Source of the DNA: Methylobacterium terrae
GTDB lineage: Bacteria > Pseudomonadota > Alphaproteobacteria > Rhizobiales > Beijerinckiaceae
Reading direction: 5' to 3'
DNA: 64,000 bases
Assembly: GCF_003173755.1 (NCBI RefSeq)
Contig: NZ_CP029553.1
Location: 3,558,001-3,622,000, forward strand
Under the pieces are notes generated by a model. That model was not told the origin of the DNA. It searched no databases and saw nothing but the letters and a program-made list of their open reading frames with translations. The position numbers and the translations under genes are program-made. Below are positions 15,500 to 24,403 of the stretch, in pieces. Within the stretch, counting starts at the first letter, position 1. Each line of letters begins with the position of its first letter.

Positions 15500-17152
15500 T
15501 CAGCCGACGGCGCCGGCGCCGAAGCTGCCGTCCGCGAAGGTCGAGCGGCCCTCCAGGGCGCCGTATTGCAGGTAATGCGTCAGCGGATCGATCCCGGCCG
15601 CCCGCACGTCGCCGTAGGCCGCGAGATAGGCCGTCGAGTCGAAGGCCTTCGACGGATCGCGGCCCTCCTTCCAGCCGTACTGGTCGTAATGCATCAGCGG
15701 GTCGATCCCGGCCGCCTTCACGTCCTGATAGGCGTCGAGGTAGCCCTTGGTGTCGAAGAACGCGTTCGGATCGCGCCCTTCGCGCCAGCCGTACTGCTCG
15801 TAATGCGCGTAGGCGTAGCCGATCGTGTCGCCGCCGCGGGCCAGGGCGACCGCCGCCACGTCGGAATTAGCGAGGAGATAGTATTCGGCGTCGAACGACC
15901 CGCGGGTGAACGAGGCGGTCGGCCCGATGGCGGCATCGATCTTCCGGCCCTCGGCCCGGCCGTATTGCAGGTAATGGGCGAGCGGGTCGATCCCGGCGGC
16001 GGCGACGTCCGGGTTGTTCCGGAGGTAGAGCCCGGTATCGAACGCCGCCGACGGATCGCGCCCCTGCCGCCAGCCCGTCTGGTCGAAGTGCTGCAGCGGG
16101 TCGACGTTCGCCGCGCGCACGTCCGGGTTGGCGGCGAGATAGCCCCTGGTGGAGAAGAAGGCGTCGGGGTCGCGGCCCTCGCGCCAGCCGTATTCCGCGT
16201 AGTGCTGCTCCGCATCGATGCCGGCGGCGCGCACGTCGGGATTGCGGATGGCGTAGAACGCGTCGCCGACGAGGAAATTCCGGTCGATGATGTCGCCGTA
16301 GAACTGGGCGTAGTCCTTGCCGGAGACGATCCGGCTGGCGTCGGCCAGCACGGGCGTGTCGGTGAGGAGGAGGTTCAGGTCCTCGCCGTAATGCGTCAGC
16401 GGGTGGTTCTCCGCCGCCAGGGCCCCGAGCCCGAGGAGGCCGGCGGCGCGCACCGGATCGCTGTTGCCCGGCGCCGCCGCGGCCGCCGCCGCGGCGAGGG
16501 CCCCGGCTTCCAGGATGTCCCCGGTGTAGCTCGGAGCGCCGACGCGCCGGATCGCGCCCGAGTAGAGGAACCCGTCCTCGATGTTGATCGGGGTGGCGCT
16601 GTAATTCCCGACGGGATCGCCGTAATCGACGTAGTTGGTGAGGGCGCCGGCGCCGCCGAACGGAACCGTGTCGGAGGGCAGCCCCGGTGCCGCGAAGGTC
16701 GTCCCGTCGAGGCCCGTCCGCGTCGAGGCGTAGGACGCCGCCGCGGCCCCGAGGGAATGGCCGGTGAGGTGGACCTGGCCGGCCGGGATGTGCTGCCGGG
16801 CCGCCGCGGCGAGCACCTGCTGGGTGAAGCTCGCCGCGTCGCGCAGCGCCTGCGGGACCACCCCGACGAAGAGGCTCACATCCGCCTCGATCTGCGCCAG
16901 GAGGAAGTCGGGCCGGATGTCGAGGCCCGAGACGTCGGTGCCCTCGACAGCAATGACGACCTGCGGCTCCGCGCCGGGGATGAGGAAGGCCGCGCCGTGG
17001 AACCCGCTCGGCAGCAGGCCGGAATCGAAACGCCCGGCCTCGTAGTCGAACGGCGTTAGGCCGATCGGGATCGGCGGCAGCGCATCGCTGTCGCTGTAGC
17101 CGTAGACCCAGTTCGAGGCGTCGAAGAAATTCTGCGTGGTCGGGGCCGGCAT
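15500..17152 (-). CDS. Lipase-like alpha/beta hydrolase with C-terminal repeat array
   Basis: A 550-residue protein. Residues about 1-300 hold a lipase/PGAP1-like core with the nucleophile elbow HLTGHSLGAAAASYAS. The C-terminal half has about six imperfect repeats of 40-65 residues, each with a core like NPDVRAAGIDPLTHYLQYG followed by xEGRDP, near 16200, 16090, 15960, 15780, 15660 and 15540. Such repeats occur in large secreted proteins of Methylobacterium and relatives, often with type I secretion; no N-terminal signal peptide is seen, which fits. I chose the ATG at 17152 because GGAGG lies 9-10 bases upstream; an open stretch further upstream looks non-coding. An extracellular esterase or lipase is likely. 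The substrate is unknown. Confidence 0.75.
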   Translation of the reverse strand: MPAPTTQNFFDASNWVYGYSDSDALPPIPIGLTPFDYEAGRFDSGLLPSGFHGAAFLIPGAEPQVVIAVEGTDVSGLDIRPDFLLAQIEADVSLFVGVVPQALRDAASFTQQVLAAAARQHIPAGQVHLTGHSLGAAAASYASTRTGLDGTTFAAPGLPSDTVPFGGAGALTNYVDYGDPVGNYSATPINIEDGFLYSGAIRRVGAPSYTGDILEAGALAAAAAAAAPGNSDPVRAAGLLGLGALAAENHPLTHYGEDLNLLLTDTPVLADASRIVSGKDYAQFYGDIIDRNFLVGDAFYAIRNPDVRAAGIDAEQHYAEYGWREGRDPDAFFSTRGYLAANPDVRAANVDPLQHFDQTGWRQGRDPSAAFDTGLYLRNNPDVAAAGIDPLAHYLQYGRAEGRKIDAAIGPTASFTRGSFDAEYYLLANSDVAAVALARGGDTIGYAYAHYEQYGWREGRDPNAFFDTKGYLDAYQDVKAAGIDPLMHYDQYGWKEGRDPSKAFDSTAYLAAYGDVRAAGIDPLTHYLQYGALEGRSTFADGSFGAGAVG

Positions 17153-17434
17153 GGCTTTTCCTCCGCGGCGTATAGAATTTTTCGAAACGTCTTTCCTCTC
17201 GATGATTGCTTGTCGTGCCATTCGATTGGGCAGGAGATGACGATGCCGGCTTTCGCCACGCGGCGCCAGTGCGACTTCATGAGTAGAATAGTTTGAGGCG
17301 CTCGAGCGTGAGCCGTCCCGTACGCGTCGGCACGGATCGCCGGCATCGTCACGGACCCCGCCGCGACAGGAACGGGCATCGCTCCGCATGCCGGCCCGAA
17401 CGCGGCGAGGGCCGTGCGCGGTCGGGCCGGACCC

Positions 17435-18886
17435 CTACTCCTCCGCCGCCAGCGGCTTTGCCACGTCCTCCAGCGACTTGCGCTCCGCCGCAACCCCCCA
17501 GATGCCGGCCACCGCGCCGGCCGCGATCATCAGCACGGAGGCGAGCAGGTAGCCGCCGAGGATCGCGGTCCGCGAGTGCCCCTCGATCAGCACGCCGAAC
17601 AGGGCCGGCCCCACCGCCCCGACCGAGGTGCCGACGGCGTAGAACAGCGCGATGGCGAGCGCCCGGATCTCGAGGGGAAACACCTCGCTCACGGTGAGGT
17701 AGGCCGAGCTCGCCGCCGCGGAGGCGAAGAAGAACACCGCCATCCAGCAGAGCGTCAGGGTCGTCGCGGTGACGAGCTCCTGCTGGAAGGCGAGCCCGCT
17801 GAGCGCCAGCAGCACGCCCGACATCCCGTAGGTGAGGGCGATCATCGGCTTGCGACCGAGCGTGTCGAACAGCCGCCCGAGCAGCACCGGCCCCAGGAAG
17901 TTGCCGGCCGCGAAGGGCAGGATGTACCAGCCGACCCCGTCCGCCGGCACCTGGTAGAAGTCGATCAGGATCAGCGCGTAGGTGAAGAAGATCGCGTTGT
18001 AGAAGAAGGCCTGGGCCGACATCAGGGCGAGACCCACCCAGGCCCGCTGCCGGTAGGTCTTGAGCGCGGAGAACACCTCGGAGAGCGGGGTGTGGGTGCG
18101 CTGGCGCAGGCGCGCCTTCGGGAACGGGCCCTGCGTCAGGGCGTGCCCCTCGGCGCGAAAGCGCGCCTCGATCCCGGCGACCAGCGCCTCGGCCTCCTCG
18201 TGCCGCCCGTGGGTCATCAGCCAGCGCGGGCTCTCGGGGATCCAGGTGCGCAGGAACAGGATGATCAGCCCGAGGAACGCGCCGAGGCCGAAGGCGACGC
18301 GCCAGCCCGTATCCGGCCCGAACAGGGCCGGGTCGAGCACGATCAGCGAGGTGCCGGCGCCGAGCACCGCGCCGAGCCAGAAGCTGCCGTTGATGACGAG
18401 GTCGGTCCAGCCGCGCGCCCTCGCCGGGATCAGCTCCTGGATCGTCGAGTTGATCGCCGTGTACTCGCCGCCGATGCCCGCGCCGGTGAGGAAGCGGAAG
18501 AGGCAGAAGCTCCACAGGTTCCAGGACAGGCCGGTGGCGGCGGTGGCCGCGAGGTAGACCGCGAGCGTGATGAAGAAGAGCTTCTTGCGCCCGAGCCGGT
18601 CGGTGAGCCAGCCGAAGCCGACCGCCCCCAGCACCGCCCCGGCGAGGTAGCTCGACGTGGCAAGGCCGATCTCGGCGTTGGAGAACCGGAGCGTCGGGCT
18701 CGCCTTGAGGGCGCCGGCGAGCGCGCCCGCCAGCGTCACCTCGAGCCCGTCGAGCACCCAGGTGATCCCGAGCGCGAGCACCACCAGGGTGTGGAACCGG
18801 CCCCACGGCAGCCGGTCGAGCCGGGCCGAGACGTCGGTCTCGATCACGCCGCCGGGGGCGGCGCGGGGGGTGAGGGAACGCGTCAT
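17435..18886 (-). CDS. MFS transporter (sugar/aromatic-acid-type symporter)
   Basis: A 483-residue inner-membrane carrier with about 12 hydrophobic segments. Family marks are seen in the GWLTDRLGRKK loop after helix 2, the RFLTGAGIGGEYTAINSTIQE helix 4-5 region, PESPRWL before the central loop, and the repeated RLFDTLGRKP loop in the second half. This pattern belongs to the sugar-porter/AAHS group of MFS symporters. The substrate cannot be read from sequence. AAGGG lies 5-9 bases before the chosen ATG. It is probably monocistronic; the thioesterase gene upstream on the same strand is about 110 bases away. Confidence 0.85.
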   Translation of the reverse strand: MTRSLTPRAAPGGVIETDVSARLDRLPWGRFHTLVVLALGITWVLDGLEVTLAGALAGALKASPTLRFSNAEIGLATSSYLAGAVLGAVGFGWLTDRLGRKKLFFITLAVYLAATAATGLSWNLWSFCLFRFLTGAGIGGEYTAINSTIQELIPARARGWTDLVINGSFWLGAVLGAGTSLIVLDPALFGPDTGWRVAFGLGAFLGLIILFLRTWIPESPRWLMTHGRHEEAEALVAGIEARFRAEGHALTQGPFPKARLRQRTHTPLSEVFSALKTYRQRAWVGLALMSAQAFFYNAIFFTYALILIDFYQVPADGVGWYILPFAAGNFLGPVLLGRLFDTLGRKPMIALTYGMSGVLLALSGLAFQQELVTATTLTLCWMAVFFFASAAASSAYLTVSEVFPLEIRALAIALFYAVGTSVGAVGPALFGVLIEGHSRTAILGGYLLASVLMIAAGAVAGIWGVAAERKSLEDVAKPLAAEE

Positions 18887-18998
18887 CGGGGCCCTTCCGG
18901 CTGGCAGGCCTGACCTGCCTCCCCGAAGATGGCTCCCGGGGGCGCGACGGGAACCCGCAACACGCCGGAAACCTTCGCGACGCCCCCGACCCCGTCGT

Positions 18999-19400
18999 CT
19001 AACCCTTGGCGCCGACCGGCTTGAACACCCCCGTCGCGGTCGCCACCACCCGCCCGGCCTCGTCGCGGATCTCGGCGTCGCAGAACAGGATCGACTGGCC
19101 GGCCCGCGCCACCCGCCCCTCGGCGAGGAGCACGCCGTGGCCCGGCGAGAGGAAGCGGGTCTGCATGTCGAGGGTCACCACCGGCCGGCCGGCGGTGAGC
19201 CGGGCCACCGTCCCCATGGCGATGTCGAGGAGCGTGCACAGGATGCCGCCATGGGCGATGCCGAGGTTGTTGCCGTGCTGCGGCCCGAGCGCCAGGCGCA
19301 GGCGCGTGCGCCCCTCGACGACCTCCAGCGCCTCGATGCCGCAGAGCCGGGCGAACGGGATGTCCGCCCCGTAGATCATGCCGTCGTCCGCCGCGTCCAT
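18999..19400 (-). CDS. PaaI-type hotdog-fold thioesterase
   Basis: A 133-residue protein with the PaaI family core HGNNLGIAHGGILCTLLDIAMG, the hotdog helix with its conserved HGG, followed by VTLDMQTRFLSPG. It should hydrolyse acyl- or phenylacetyl-type CoA thioesters as a tetramer. I chose the ATG at 19400 because GGAGG lies 8-9 bases before it; an ATG six codons upstream (19418) has no ribosome binding site. It is divergent from the histidine phosphatase gene. Confidence 0.82.
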   Translation of the reverse strand: MDAADDGMIYGADIPFARLCGIEALEVVEGRTRLRLALGPQHGNNLGIAHGGILCTLLDIAMGTVARLTAGRPVVTLDMQTRFLSPGHGVLLAEGRVARAGQSILFCDAEIRDEAGRVVATATGVFKPVGAKG

Positions 19401-19471
19401 CCGGTCCGTCCTCCACATGCCGCACCTATGCGGAGAGTTCGCCGGCCTGGCAATTCGCGGTATGACGGGTC

Positions 19472-20158
19472 ATGAGCACCGCCACCCCCTCCCCGTTCGT
19501 CCGCACCCGCTGGTGGTGGGTGCGCCACGCCCCCGTGCGGGGCGACGGCGGCCGCATCTACGGCGGCAGCGACATCGCGTGCGATTGCGGCGACGCGCAC
19601 GTCTTCTCCAGCCTCGCCCCGGTGCTGCCCCGCGGCGCGGTCTGGGTCGCGAGCCATCTCGGCCGCACCCGCCAGACCGCCGAGGCGCTCTGGCAGGCCG
19701 GGGACTTCACGGTCGACGGCGCGGGGCCGCGCCTCACCGCCCTGCCGGCCCTCGCCGAGCAGGATCTCGGCGACTGGCAGGGCCAGGACCGGACCCGCTT
19801 CTTCGCCGAGCGCCAGCCGCTCGCCGCGAGCTACTGGTTCGCCCCCGCCGACGAGCGCCCGCCGGGCGGCGAGAGCTTCTCGGAACTGTGCGGCCGGGTG
19901 AACGCCGCGATCGCCGAACTCACCGCCGAGCATCGCGGCCGCGACATCGTCGCGGTGGCGCATGGCGGTACGATCCGGGCGGCGATCGCGCTCGCCCTGA
20001 ACCTCGCCCCCCAGGGCGGCCTCGCCTTCGCGATCGAGAACTGCTCGCTCACCCGCCTCGACCACTACGACGGCCCGGACGGCACCGGCTGGCGGATCGG
20101 GACCGTCAACGCCCAGCCCTGGCTCGGAACGGCCGAGGGCGCGGGACCGGCGGCCTGA
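19472..20158 (+). CDS. Histidine phosphatase family protein
   Basis: A 228-residue protein of the phosphoglycerate-mutase/histidine phosphatase fold. The catalytic motif is VRHAP (RHG variant with Ala) near residue 17, with SHLGRTRQTAEAL as the second arginine region, EQDLGDWQG, and the second histidine in VAVAHGGTIRAAIALAL. The CobC branch (alpha-ribazole phosphatase) shares the ExxxGxWxG pattern, so a role in cobalamin synthesis is possible, but no cob genes are nearby. It is a single gene, divergent from the thioesterase. Confidence 0.82.
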   Translation: MSTATPSPFVRTRWWWVRHAPVRGDGGRIYGGSDIACDCGDAHVFSSLAPVLPRGAVWVASHLGRTRQTAEALWQAGDFTVDGAGPRLTALPALAEQDLGDWQGQDRTRFFAERQPLAASYWFAPADERPPGGESFSELCGRVNAAIAELTAEHRGRDIVAVAHGGTIRAAIALALNLAPQGGLAFAIENCSLTRLDHYDGPDGTGWRIGTVNAQPWLGTAEGAGPAA

Positions 20159-20163
20159 GATCC

Positions 20164-20202
20164 GCGGGGCGGGGTCATACCGGTTTTTCAGCGCCGCCCC
20201 GC
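20164..20202 (+). terminator. Possible hairpin after the phosphatase gene
   Basis: GCGGGGCGG (20164-20172) pairs perfectly with CCGCCCCGC (20194-20202) across a 21-base loop, 6 bases past the stop codon. The loop is long and there is no T-run after the stem, so this is weak. Confidence 0.3.
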
Positions 20203-20213
20203 TTCTCCCGCAG

Positions 20214-20219
20214 TTGACA
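20214..20219 (+). promoter_or_regulatory. Candidate -35 element before the binding-protein gene
   Basis: A consensus TTGACA stands 87 bases before the GTG start. No good -10 is seen 16-18 bases downstream. The same ten bases, TTGACAACCG, occur 55 bases before the M17 peptidase start (35615-35624). Confidence 0.25.
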
Positions 20220-20305
20220 ACCGGGTCCCCTTGTCCGGACCATGCACCCGGGCGCCCTCGACGGCGTACCGCGCGAACGAACGTCTTCGACGAAGGACGG
20301 ACCGG

Positions 20306-21568
20306 GTGAGGACAACGCTTCTGGCGGCGGCGCTGGCCGCCGTATTGCCTGGCATGGCCTGGCAGGGGATTGCGCGCGCGCAGCCGATGCCGGCCGCGGG
20401 CCCCCAAACGATCTCCGACGGGCAAAGGATCTCCAACGGCGTGGTGCGCCTCGGCTTCCTGCTCGACATGTCGGGGCCCTACGCCGACGTGACCGGGCCC
20501 GGCAGCGCCGCGGCCGCCCGCATGGCGGTGGAGGATTTCGGCGGCAAGGTGCTCGGCGCCCCCGTCGAGGTCGTGGTCGCCGACCACCAGAACAAGCCCG
20601 ACGTCGCGGCGGCCACCGCCCGGGCCTGGTTCGACACGGCCAAGGTCGATGCGATCCTCGACGTCGCGGCCTCCGCCACCGCGCTCGCCGCCGCCGACAT
20701 CGCCAAGGCCAAGAACAAGGTGATCGTGTTCAACGGCCCCGGCGCGGTGCGGCTCACCAACGAGGCCTGCTCCCCGGTCTCGGTGCACTGGGCCTACGAC
20801 ACCTACGCGCTCGCCAACTCCACGGCCCTCGCGACCGTCAGGGCGGGAGGCGATTCGTGGTACTTCGTCACCGCCGACTACGCCTTCGGCCAGGACCTCG
20901 AGCGCGATGCCGGCGCGGTGGTGAAGGCCAATGGCGGCAAGGTGCTGGGCGGCGTCCGGGTGCCGCTCAACACCGCCGACTTCTCGTCCTTCCTGCTCCA
21001 GGCGCAGGGGTCGGGCGCCAAGGTCGTCGGGCTCGCCAATGCGGGGGCCGACACCACCAACGCGATCAAGCAGGCCGCCGAGTTCGGCCTGACGCAGGGA
21101 GGCCAGAAGCTCGCGGGGCTGCTGGTCTACATCAGCGACGTGCACAGCTTGGGCCTGAAGGCGACGCAGGGCATGCTGCTCACGGAAGGGTTCTACTGGG
21201 ACCTCAACGACGAGACCCGCGCCTGGTCGAAGCGCTACTTCGAGCGCGTCGGCAAGATGCCGAACATGTCCCAGGCCGGCGTCTACTCGACGGTGACGCA
21301 CTACCTGAAGGCGGTGGCGAAGGCCGGCACCGACGAGACCGCGCCCGTGATGAAGGCGATGCGCGAGACGCCCGTCGACGACTTCTACGCGCGGGGCGGG
21401 CGCATCCGGGAGGACGGCCGCATGGTCCACGACATGTACCTGTTCGAGGTCAAGAAGCCGGAGGAGTCGAAGGGGCCCTGGGACCTGTACCGGCTCGTCG
21501 CCACGGTGCCGGGCGAGCAGGCGTTCCAGCCGCTCTCGGCCTCCCGCTGCCCCCTGGTGAAGAAATGA
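20306..21568 (+). CDS. Branched-chain amino-acid-type ABC substrate-binding protein
   Basis: A 420-residue periplasmic binding protein of the LivK/type 1 periplasmic fold. The start is set at GTG 20306 because AAGGA lies 8 bases upstream and it gives a clean signal peptide (VRTTLLAAALAAVLPGMAW, cleavage near ARA-QP). Visible family marks are GVVRLGFLLDMSGPYADVTGPG, DFGGKVLGAPVEVVVADHQNKPDVA and WYFVTADYAFGQDLERDAG. The ligand could be an amino acid, an aromatic compound or urea; the family is broad. No permease or ATPase genes adjoin it, but a cyclase and an Old Yellow Enzyme follow on the same strand, hinting at uptake for a catabolic step. Confidence 0.88.
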   Translation: MRTTLLAAALAAVLPGMAWQGIARAQPMPAAGPQTISDGQRISNGVVRLGFLLDMSGPYADVTGPGSAAAARMAVEDFGGKVLGAPVEVVVADHQNKPDVAAATARAWFDTAKVDAILDVAASATALAAADIAKAKNKVIVFNGPGAVRLTNEACSPVSVHWAYDTYALANSTALATVRAGGDSWYFVTADYAFGQDLERDAGAVVKANGGKVLGGVRVPLNTADFSSFLLQAQGSGAKVVGLANAGADTTNAIKQAAEFGLTQGGQKLAGLLVYISDVHSLGLKATQGMLLTEGFYWDLNDETRAWSKRYFERVGKMPNMSQAGVYSTVTHYLKAVAKAGTDETAPVMKAMRETPVDDFYARGGRIREDGRMVHDMYLFEVKKPEESKGPWDLYRLVATVPGEQAFQPLSASRCPLVKK

Positions 21569-21677
21569 CCCCGACGGCCGGATCACCGACCGGCTCCGGA
21601 CGGTCGGCGCGCGCGATCGTGCGCCGCCGCGCGGGCGGCGGAACGCCCGCGCGGCCTCAGCAGCGAGGGCAACGACC

Positions 21678-22706
21678 ATGACGATGCGCTGGCGCCGCCG
21701 CCCGGAGGGCTCGACCTGGGGCGATTTCGGCCCCGACGACGAGCTCGGCCGGCTCAACCTCCTGACCCCCGAGAAGGTGCGCCAGGGCGCGGCCGAGGTG
21801 CGGGAGGGCCTGACCTTCTGCCTCAGCCTGCCCCTCGACTTTCCGGGCGGCAACGTGCTGAACCCCCGTCGTCACCCGCCGCAGATCCGCCCGACCGTGC
21901 GGGCGAGCGGCCGGCCCAACATGAACTTTCCGGTCTGCGAGGAGGTGCCGGACGCCACCGACGTCATCAGCGACGACCTGGCGGTGCTGCACCTGCAATA
22001 CTCGACGCAGTGGGACAGCCTCGCCCATGTCGGCTCGCTGTTCGACGTCGAGGGCGACGGCACCCCGCGCCCGGTCTACTACAACGGCTTCCGGGCCGGC
22101 TCCGACATCACCGGCCCGGCGACCCCCGAGGAGGCGGGCGCGCCCTCCCGCGCCCAGGCGCTGGGCATCGAGCGGCTGGCCGAGCGCGGCATGCAGGGCC
22201 GCGGCGTCATGATCGACCTCCACGCCCATCTCGGCGACGCCCGGGTGGCGGTCGGCTACGATCAGTTGCGACAGATCCTCGACGCCGACGGCGTCACGGT
22301 CGAGCCCGGCGACATGGTCTGCCTCCATACGGGCTTCTCCGAGCGGCTGCTCGGCATGAACCGCAACCCCGATCCGGCCGTGGTCCACGAGCTCTGCGCC
22401 GGGCTCGACGGGCGCGACCGCAGGCTCCTGAACTGGATCACCGATTCGGGACTGGTCGCCCTCATCGCCGACAACTACGCCGTCGAGGTCCACCCGGCCC
22501 TGCCGGGGGACGGGTGCTGCGCCACCCTGCCGCTGCACGAGCACTGCCTGTTCCGCCTCGGGGTCAATCTCGGCGAGCTGTGGCACCTCACGCCGCTGGC
22601 CACCTGGCTGCGGGCGAACGGGCGCCACCGCTTCCTCCTCACCGCGCCGCCCCTGCGGCTGCCGGGCGCGGTCGGCTCGCCGACGACGCCGATCGCCACC
22701 GTATGA
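21678..22706 (+). CDS. Cyclase family protein (kynurenine-formamidase-like fold)
   Basis: A 342-residue member of the cyclase family (PF04199), metal-dependent hydrolases related to bacterial kynurenine formamidase. Seen: WGDFGPDDELGRLNLLTPEKV at the start, the strand LHLQYSTQWDSLAHVGSLFD in place of the usual HxGTHxDxPxH metal site (WDSLAHV variant), RGVMIDLHAHLG, and LHTGFSERLL. The variant metal motif is shared by a subfamily with unknown substrates. The ATG at 21678 has GAGGG about 9 bases upstream. The next gene begins 7 bases after its stop, so the two are co-transcribed. Confidence 0.82.
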   Translation: MTMRWRRRPEGSTWGDFGPDDELGRLNLLTPEKVRQGAAEVREGLTFCLSLPLDFPGGNVLNPRRHPPQIRPTVRASGRPNMNFPVCEEVPDATDVISDDLAVLHLQYSTQWDSLAHVGSLFDVEGDGTPRPVYYNGFRAGSDITGPATPEEAGAPSRAQALGIERLAERGMQGRGVMIDLHAHLGDARVAVGYDQLRQILDADGVTVEPGDMVCLHTGFSERLLGMNRNPDPAVVHELCAGLDGRDRRLLNWITDSGLVALIADNYAVEVHPALPGDGCCATLPLHEHCLFRLGVNLGELWHLTPLATWLRANGRHRFLLTAPPLRLPGAVGSPTTPIATV

Positions 22707-22713
22707 GGACCGG

Positions 22714-23865
22714 ATGACCGCGCAGCTCTTCACGCCCCTCTCGCTCCGCGAGGTGCGGCTCCGCAACCGCGTCGTGGTCCCGCCGATGTGCCAGTACTCG
22801 GCGGAAAGGGGGATCGCCGGCGACTATCACCTCGTCCATTACGGCCGCTTCGCGCTGGGCGGCGCCGGGCTGGTGATCCTGGAGGCGACCGCGGTCGTGC
22901 CGGAGGGGCGCATCACCCACGGCGATCTCGGGATCTGGTCGGACGCGCACGGCGAGGCGCTCGCCCGGGTCGCGGGCTTCCTCAAGGCGCAAGGGGCGGC
23001 GGCCGGGGTGCAACTCGCCCATGCCGGCCGCAAGGCCAGCATGCAGCGCCCCTGGGAGGGCAACGGCCCGCTCTCGGCCGACGAGGTCGCCCGCGGCGAG
23101 GCGCCGTGGCCGATCGTGGCTCCGAGCGCGATCCCCCTCGACGAGGGCTGGCTGATGCCGGCGGAGCTGTCGCCGGCCGACCTCGACGGGCTCACCGCCG
23201 CCTTCGTGGCGGCGGCCGGCCGAGCGGACGCGGCGGGCTTCGACGTGATCGAGCTCCACGCCGCCCACGGCTACCTGCTCCACACCTTCCTGTCGCCGCT
23301 CACCAACCGGCGCGAGGACGCCTTCGGGGGCGACCGCGCCGGGCGGATGCGGTTCCCGCTGGCGGTCGCCCGGGCGCTGCGGGAGGCCTGGCCCTCGGCA
23401 AAGCCGCTCTTCGTGCGGGTCTCGGCGGTGGACGGGCTCGAGGGCGGCCTCACCCTCGAGGACACCCTCGCCTTCGCGGGCGAGCTGCGCGCCCTCGGCG
23501 TCGACGTGCTCGACTGCTCGTCGGGCGGGCTCGCCGGCTCGGCCACCGCCGCGCGGATCCGGCGCGACTACGGCTTCCAGGTCGGCTTCGCCGAGGCCGT
23601 GAAGCGCGAGACGGGGCTCTCCGCCATGGCGGTCGGCCTGATCGTCGATCCGCACCAGGCGGAGGCCATCGTGGCCGAGGGCCGCGCCGACCTCGTCGCG
23701 GTCGGGCGCGAGGCGCTGGCCGATCCGAACTGGACGGTGCGGGCGAGCCGGACCCTCGACGGGGCGCCGGAACCCGGCTTCGAGACCTGGCCGGAGCAGG
23801 CCGGATGGTGGCTGGAGCGGCGGGAGCGCGACATCGCCCGGCTCGGGCCCTGGCGGCCGGCCTAG
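22714..23865 (+). CDS. NADH:flavin oxidoreductase, Old Yellow Enzyme family (YqjM-like)
   Basis: A 383-residue FMN-dependent ene-reductase. Typical residues are LRNRVVVPPMCQYSAERG with the YqjM-type cysteine in PPMCQYS, GLVILEATAV, VQLAHAGRKAS, and the substrate-binding FDVIELHAAHGYLLHTFLSPLTNRR with the paired histidines. Next come the FMN phosphate site (VDPHQAEAI, LVAVGREALADPNW) and the family's C-terminal WPEQAGWWL. It reduces activated C=C bonds with NAD(P)H. It forms an operon with the upstream cyclase gene. The native substrate is unknown. Confidence 0.9.
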   Translation: MTAQLFTPLSLREVRLRNRVVVPPMCQYSAERGIAGDYHLVHYGRFALGGAGLVILEATAVVPEGRITHGDLGIWSDAHGEALARVAGFLKAQGAAAGVQLAHAGRKASMQRPWEGNGPLSADEVARGEAPWPIVAPSAIPLDEGWLMPAELSPADLDGLTAAFVAAAGRADAAGFDVIELHAAHGYLLHTFLSPLTNRREDAFGGDRAGRMRFPLAVARALREAWPSAKPLFVRVSAVDGLEGGLTLEDTLAFAGELRALGVDVLDCSSGGLAGSATAARIRRDYGFQVGFAEAVKRETGLSAMAVGLIVDPHQAEAIVAEGRADLVAVGREALADPNWTVRASRTLDGAPEPGFETWPEQAGWWLERRERDIARLGPWRPA

Positions 23866-23881
23866 GGGACGGAGGTCCCCC

Positions 23882-24064
23882 TCAGGACGCGCGGATCCTG
23901 TCCTCGATGCGCCGGGCCTCCTCCTCGTCGATCTCGACCGGAGCGCTGCTGTCGTTCGGCAGCCCCGGGCCGGTCTGGGCGATGGTCTCGTCGCGCGGGC
24001 GGGCGTTGGGACCGTTCGAGATCTTGGTCTCGCGTCGCGTGTCTCGTGACGGATCGTCGGCCAT
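23882..24064 (-). CDS. Small acidic hypothetical protein
   Basis: A 60-residue, charged, probably disordered protein (MADDPSRDTRRETK...IDEEEARRIEDRIRAS). The start is set at the ATG at 24064 because AGGAGG lies 6 bases before it, a strong site. It has no signal peptide or membrane segment, and I recognise no family. It ends 16 bases from the convergent Old Yellow Enzyme gene. Confidence 0.55.
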   Translation of the reverse strand: MADDPSRDTRRETKISNGPNARPRDETIAQTGPGLPNDSSAPVEIDEEEARRIEDRIRAS

Positions 24065-24403
24065 CGGTGCCTCCTGCGGGAACGGGCGTCTCCGCCGAGG
24101 CAATCGACCGGGCGCATGATCGTTCCGGGTGCGGCCGCGTCGTCTCCCGTTTCAGGGTCCGTTCGATGGGAGGGGCCGGTTGGTCCGGCGCGCACGTCGA
24201 CAACTCTCTGCGTCGTCCAGGGATCTCGCCGAAAGCGAGAACCCGGGATCCATAATCGCTGATCGAAGAAATCAGCGAAGACCGTCCCGCTCGATCCTGG
24301 ATCCAGCGGTTGTGGGTCCCGGGTTCCGCTGCGCGGCCCCGGAACGGCCAGGAGAATTCGATACCGACGAGTCTGTCGAACAGGCTCTCAGTTCACCTCT
24401 GTC
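24065..24403. other. Gap with dispersed-repeat-like hairpins
   Basis: No gene seen in 339 bases. The centre (about 24218-24346) is a cluster of hairpins: TCTCGC/GCGAGA around 24226-24242, TCGCTGAT/ATCAGCGA around 24257-24280, and two GATCC-rich blocks near GGATCC and CCCGGG. The GGGTTCCGCTGCGCGGCCCCGG tail is a sequence type often scattered between genes in this group. Confidence 0.45.
24218..24346. repeat. Intergenic palindromic repeat cluster
   Basis: Several nested inverted repeats (loop AAAs between TCTCGC and GCGAGA; TCGCTGAT and ATCAGCGA around a seven-base loop; repeated GGATCC and CCCGGG elements). Different in sequence from the palindromes at 1120-1340 and 5029-5118, so a second repeat class. 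Copy number in the genome cannot be judged here. Confidence 0.5.
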
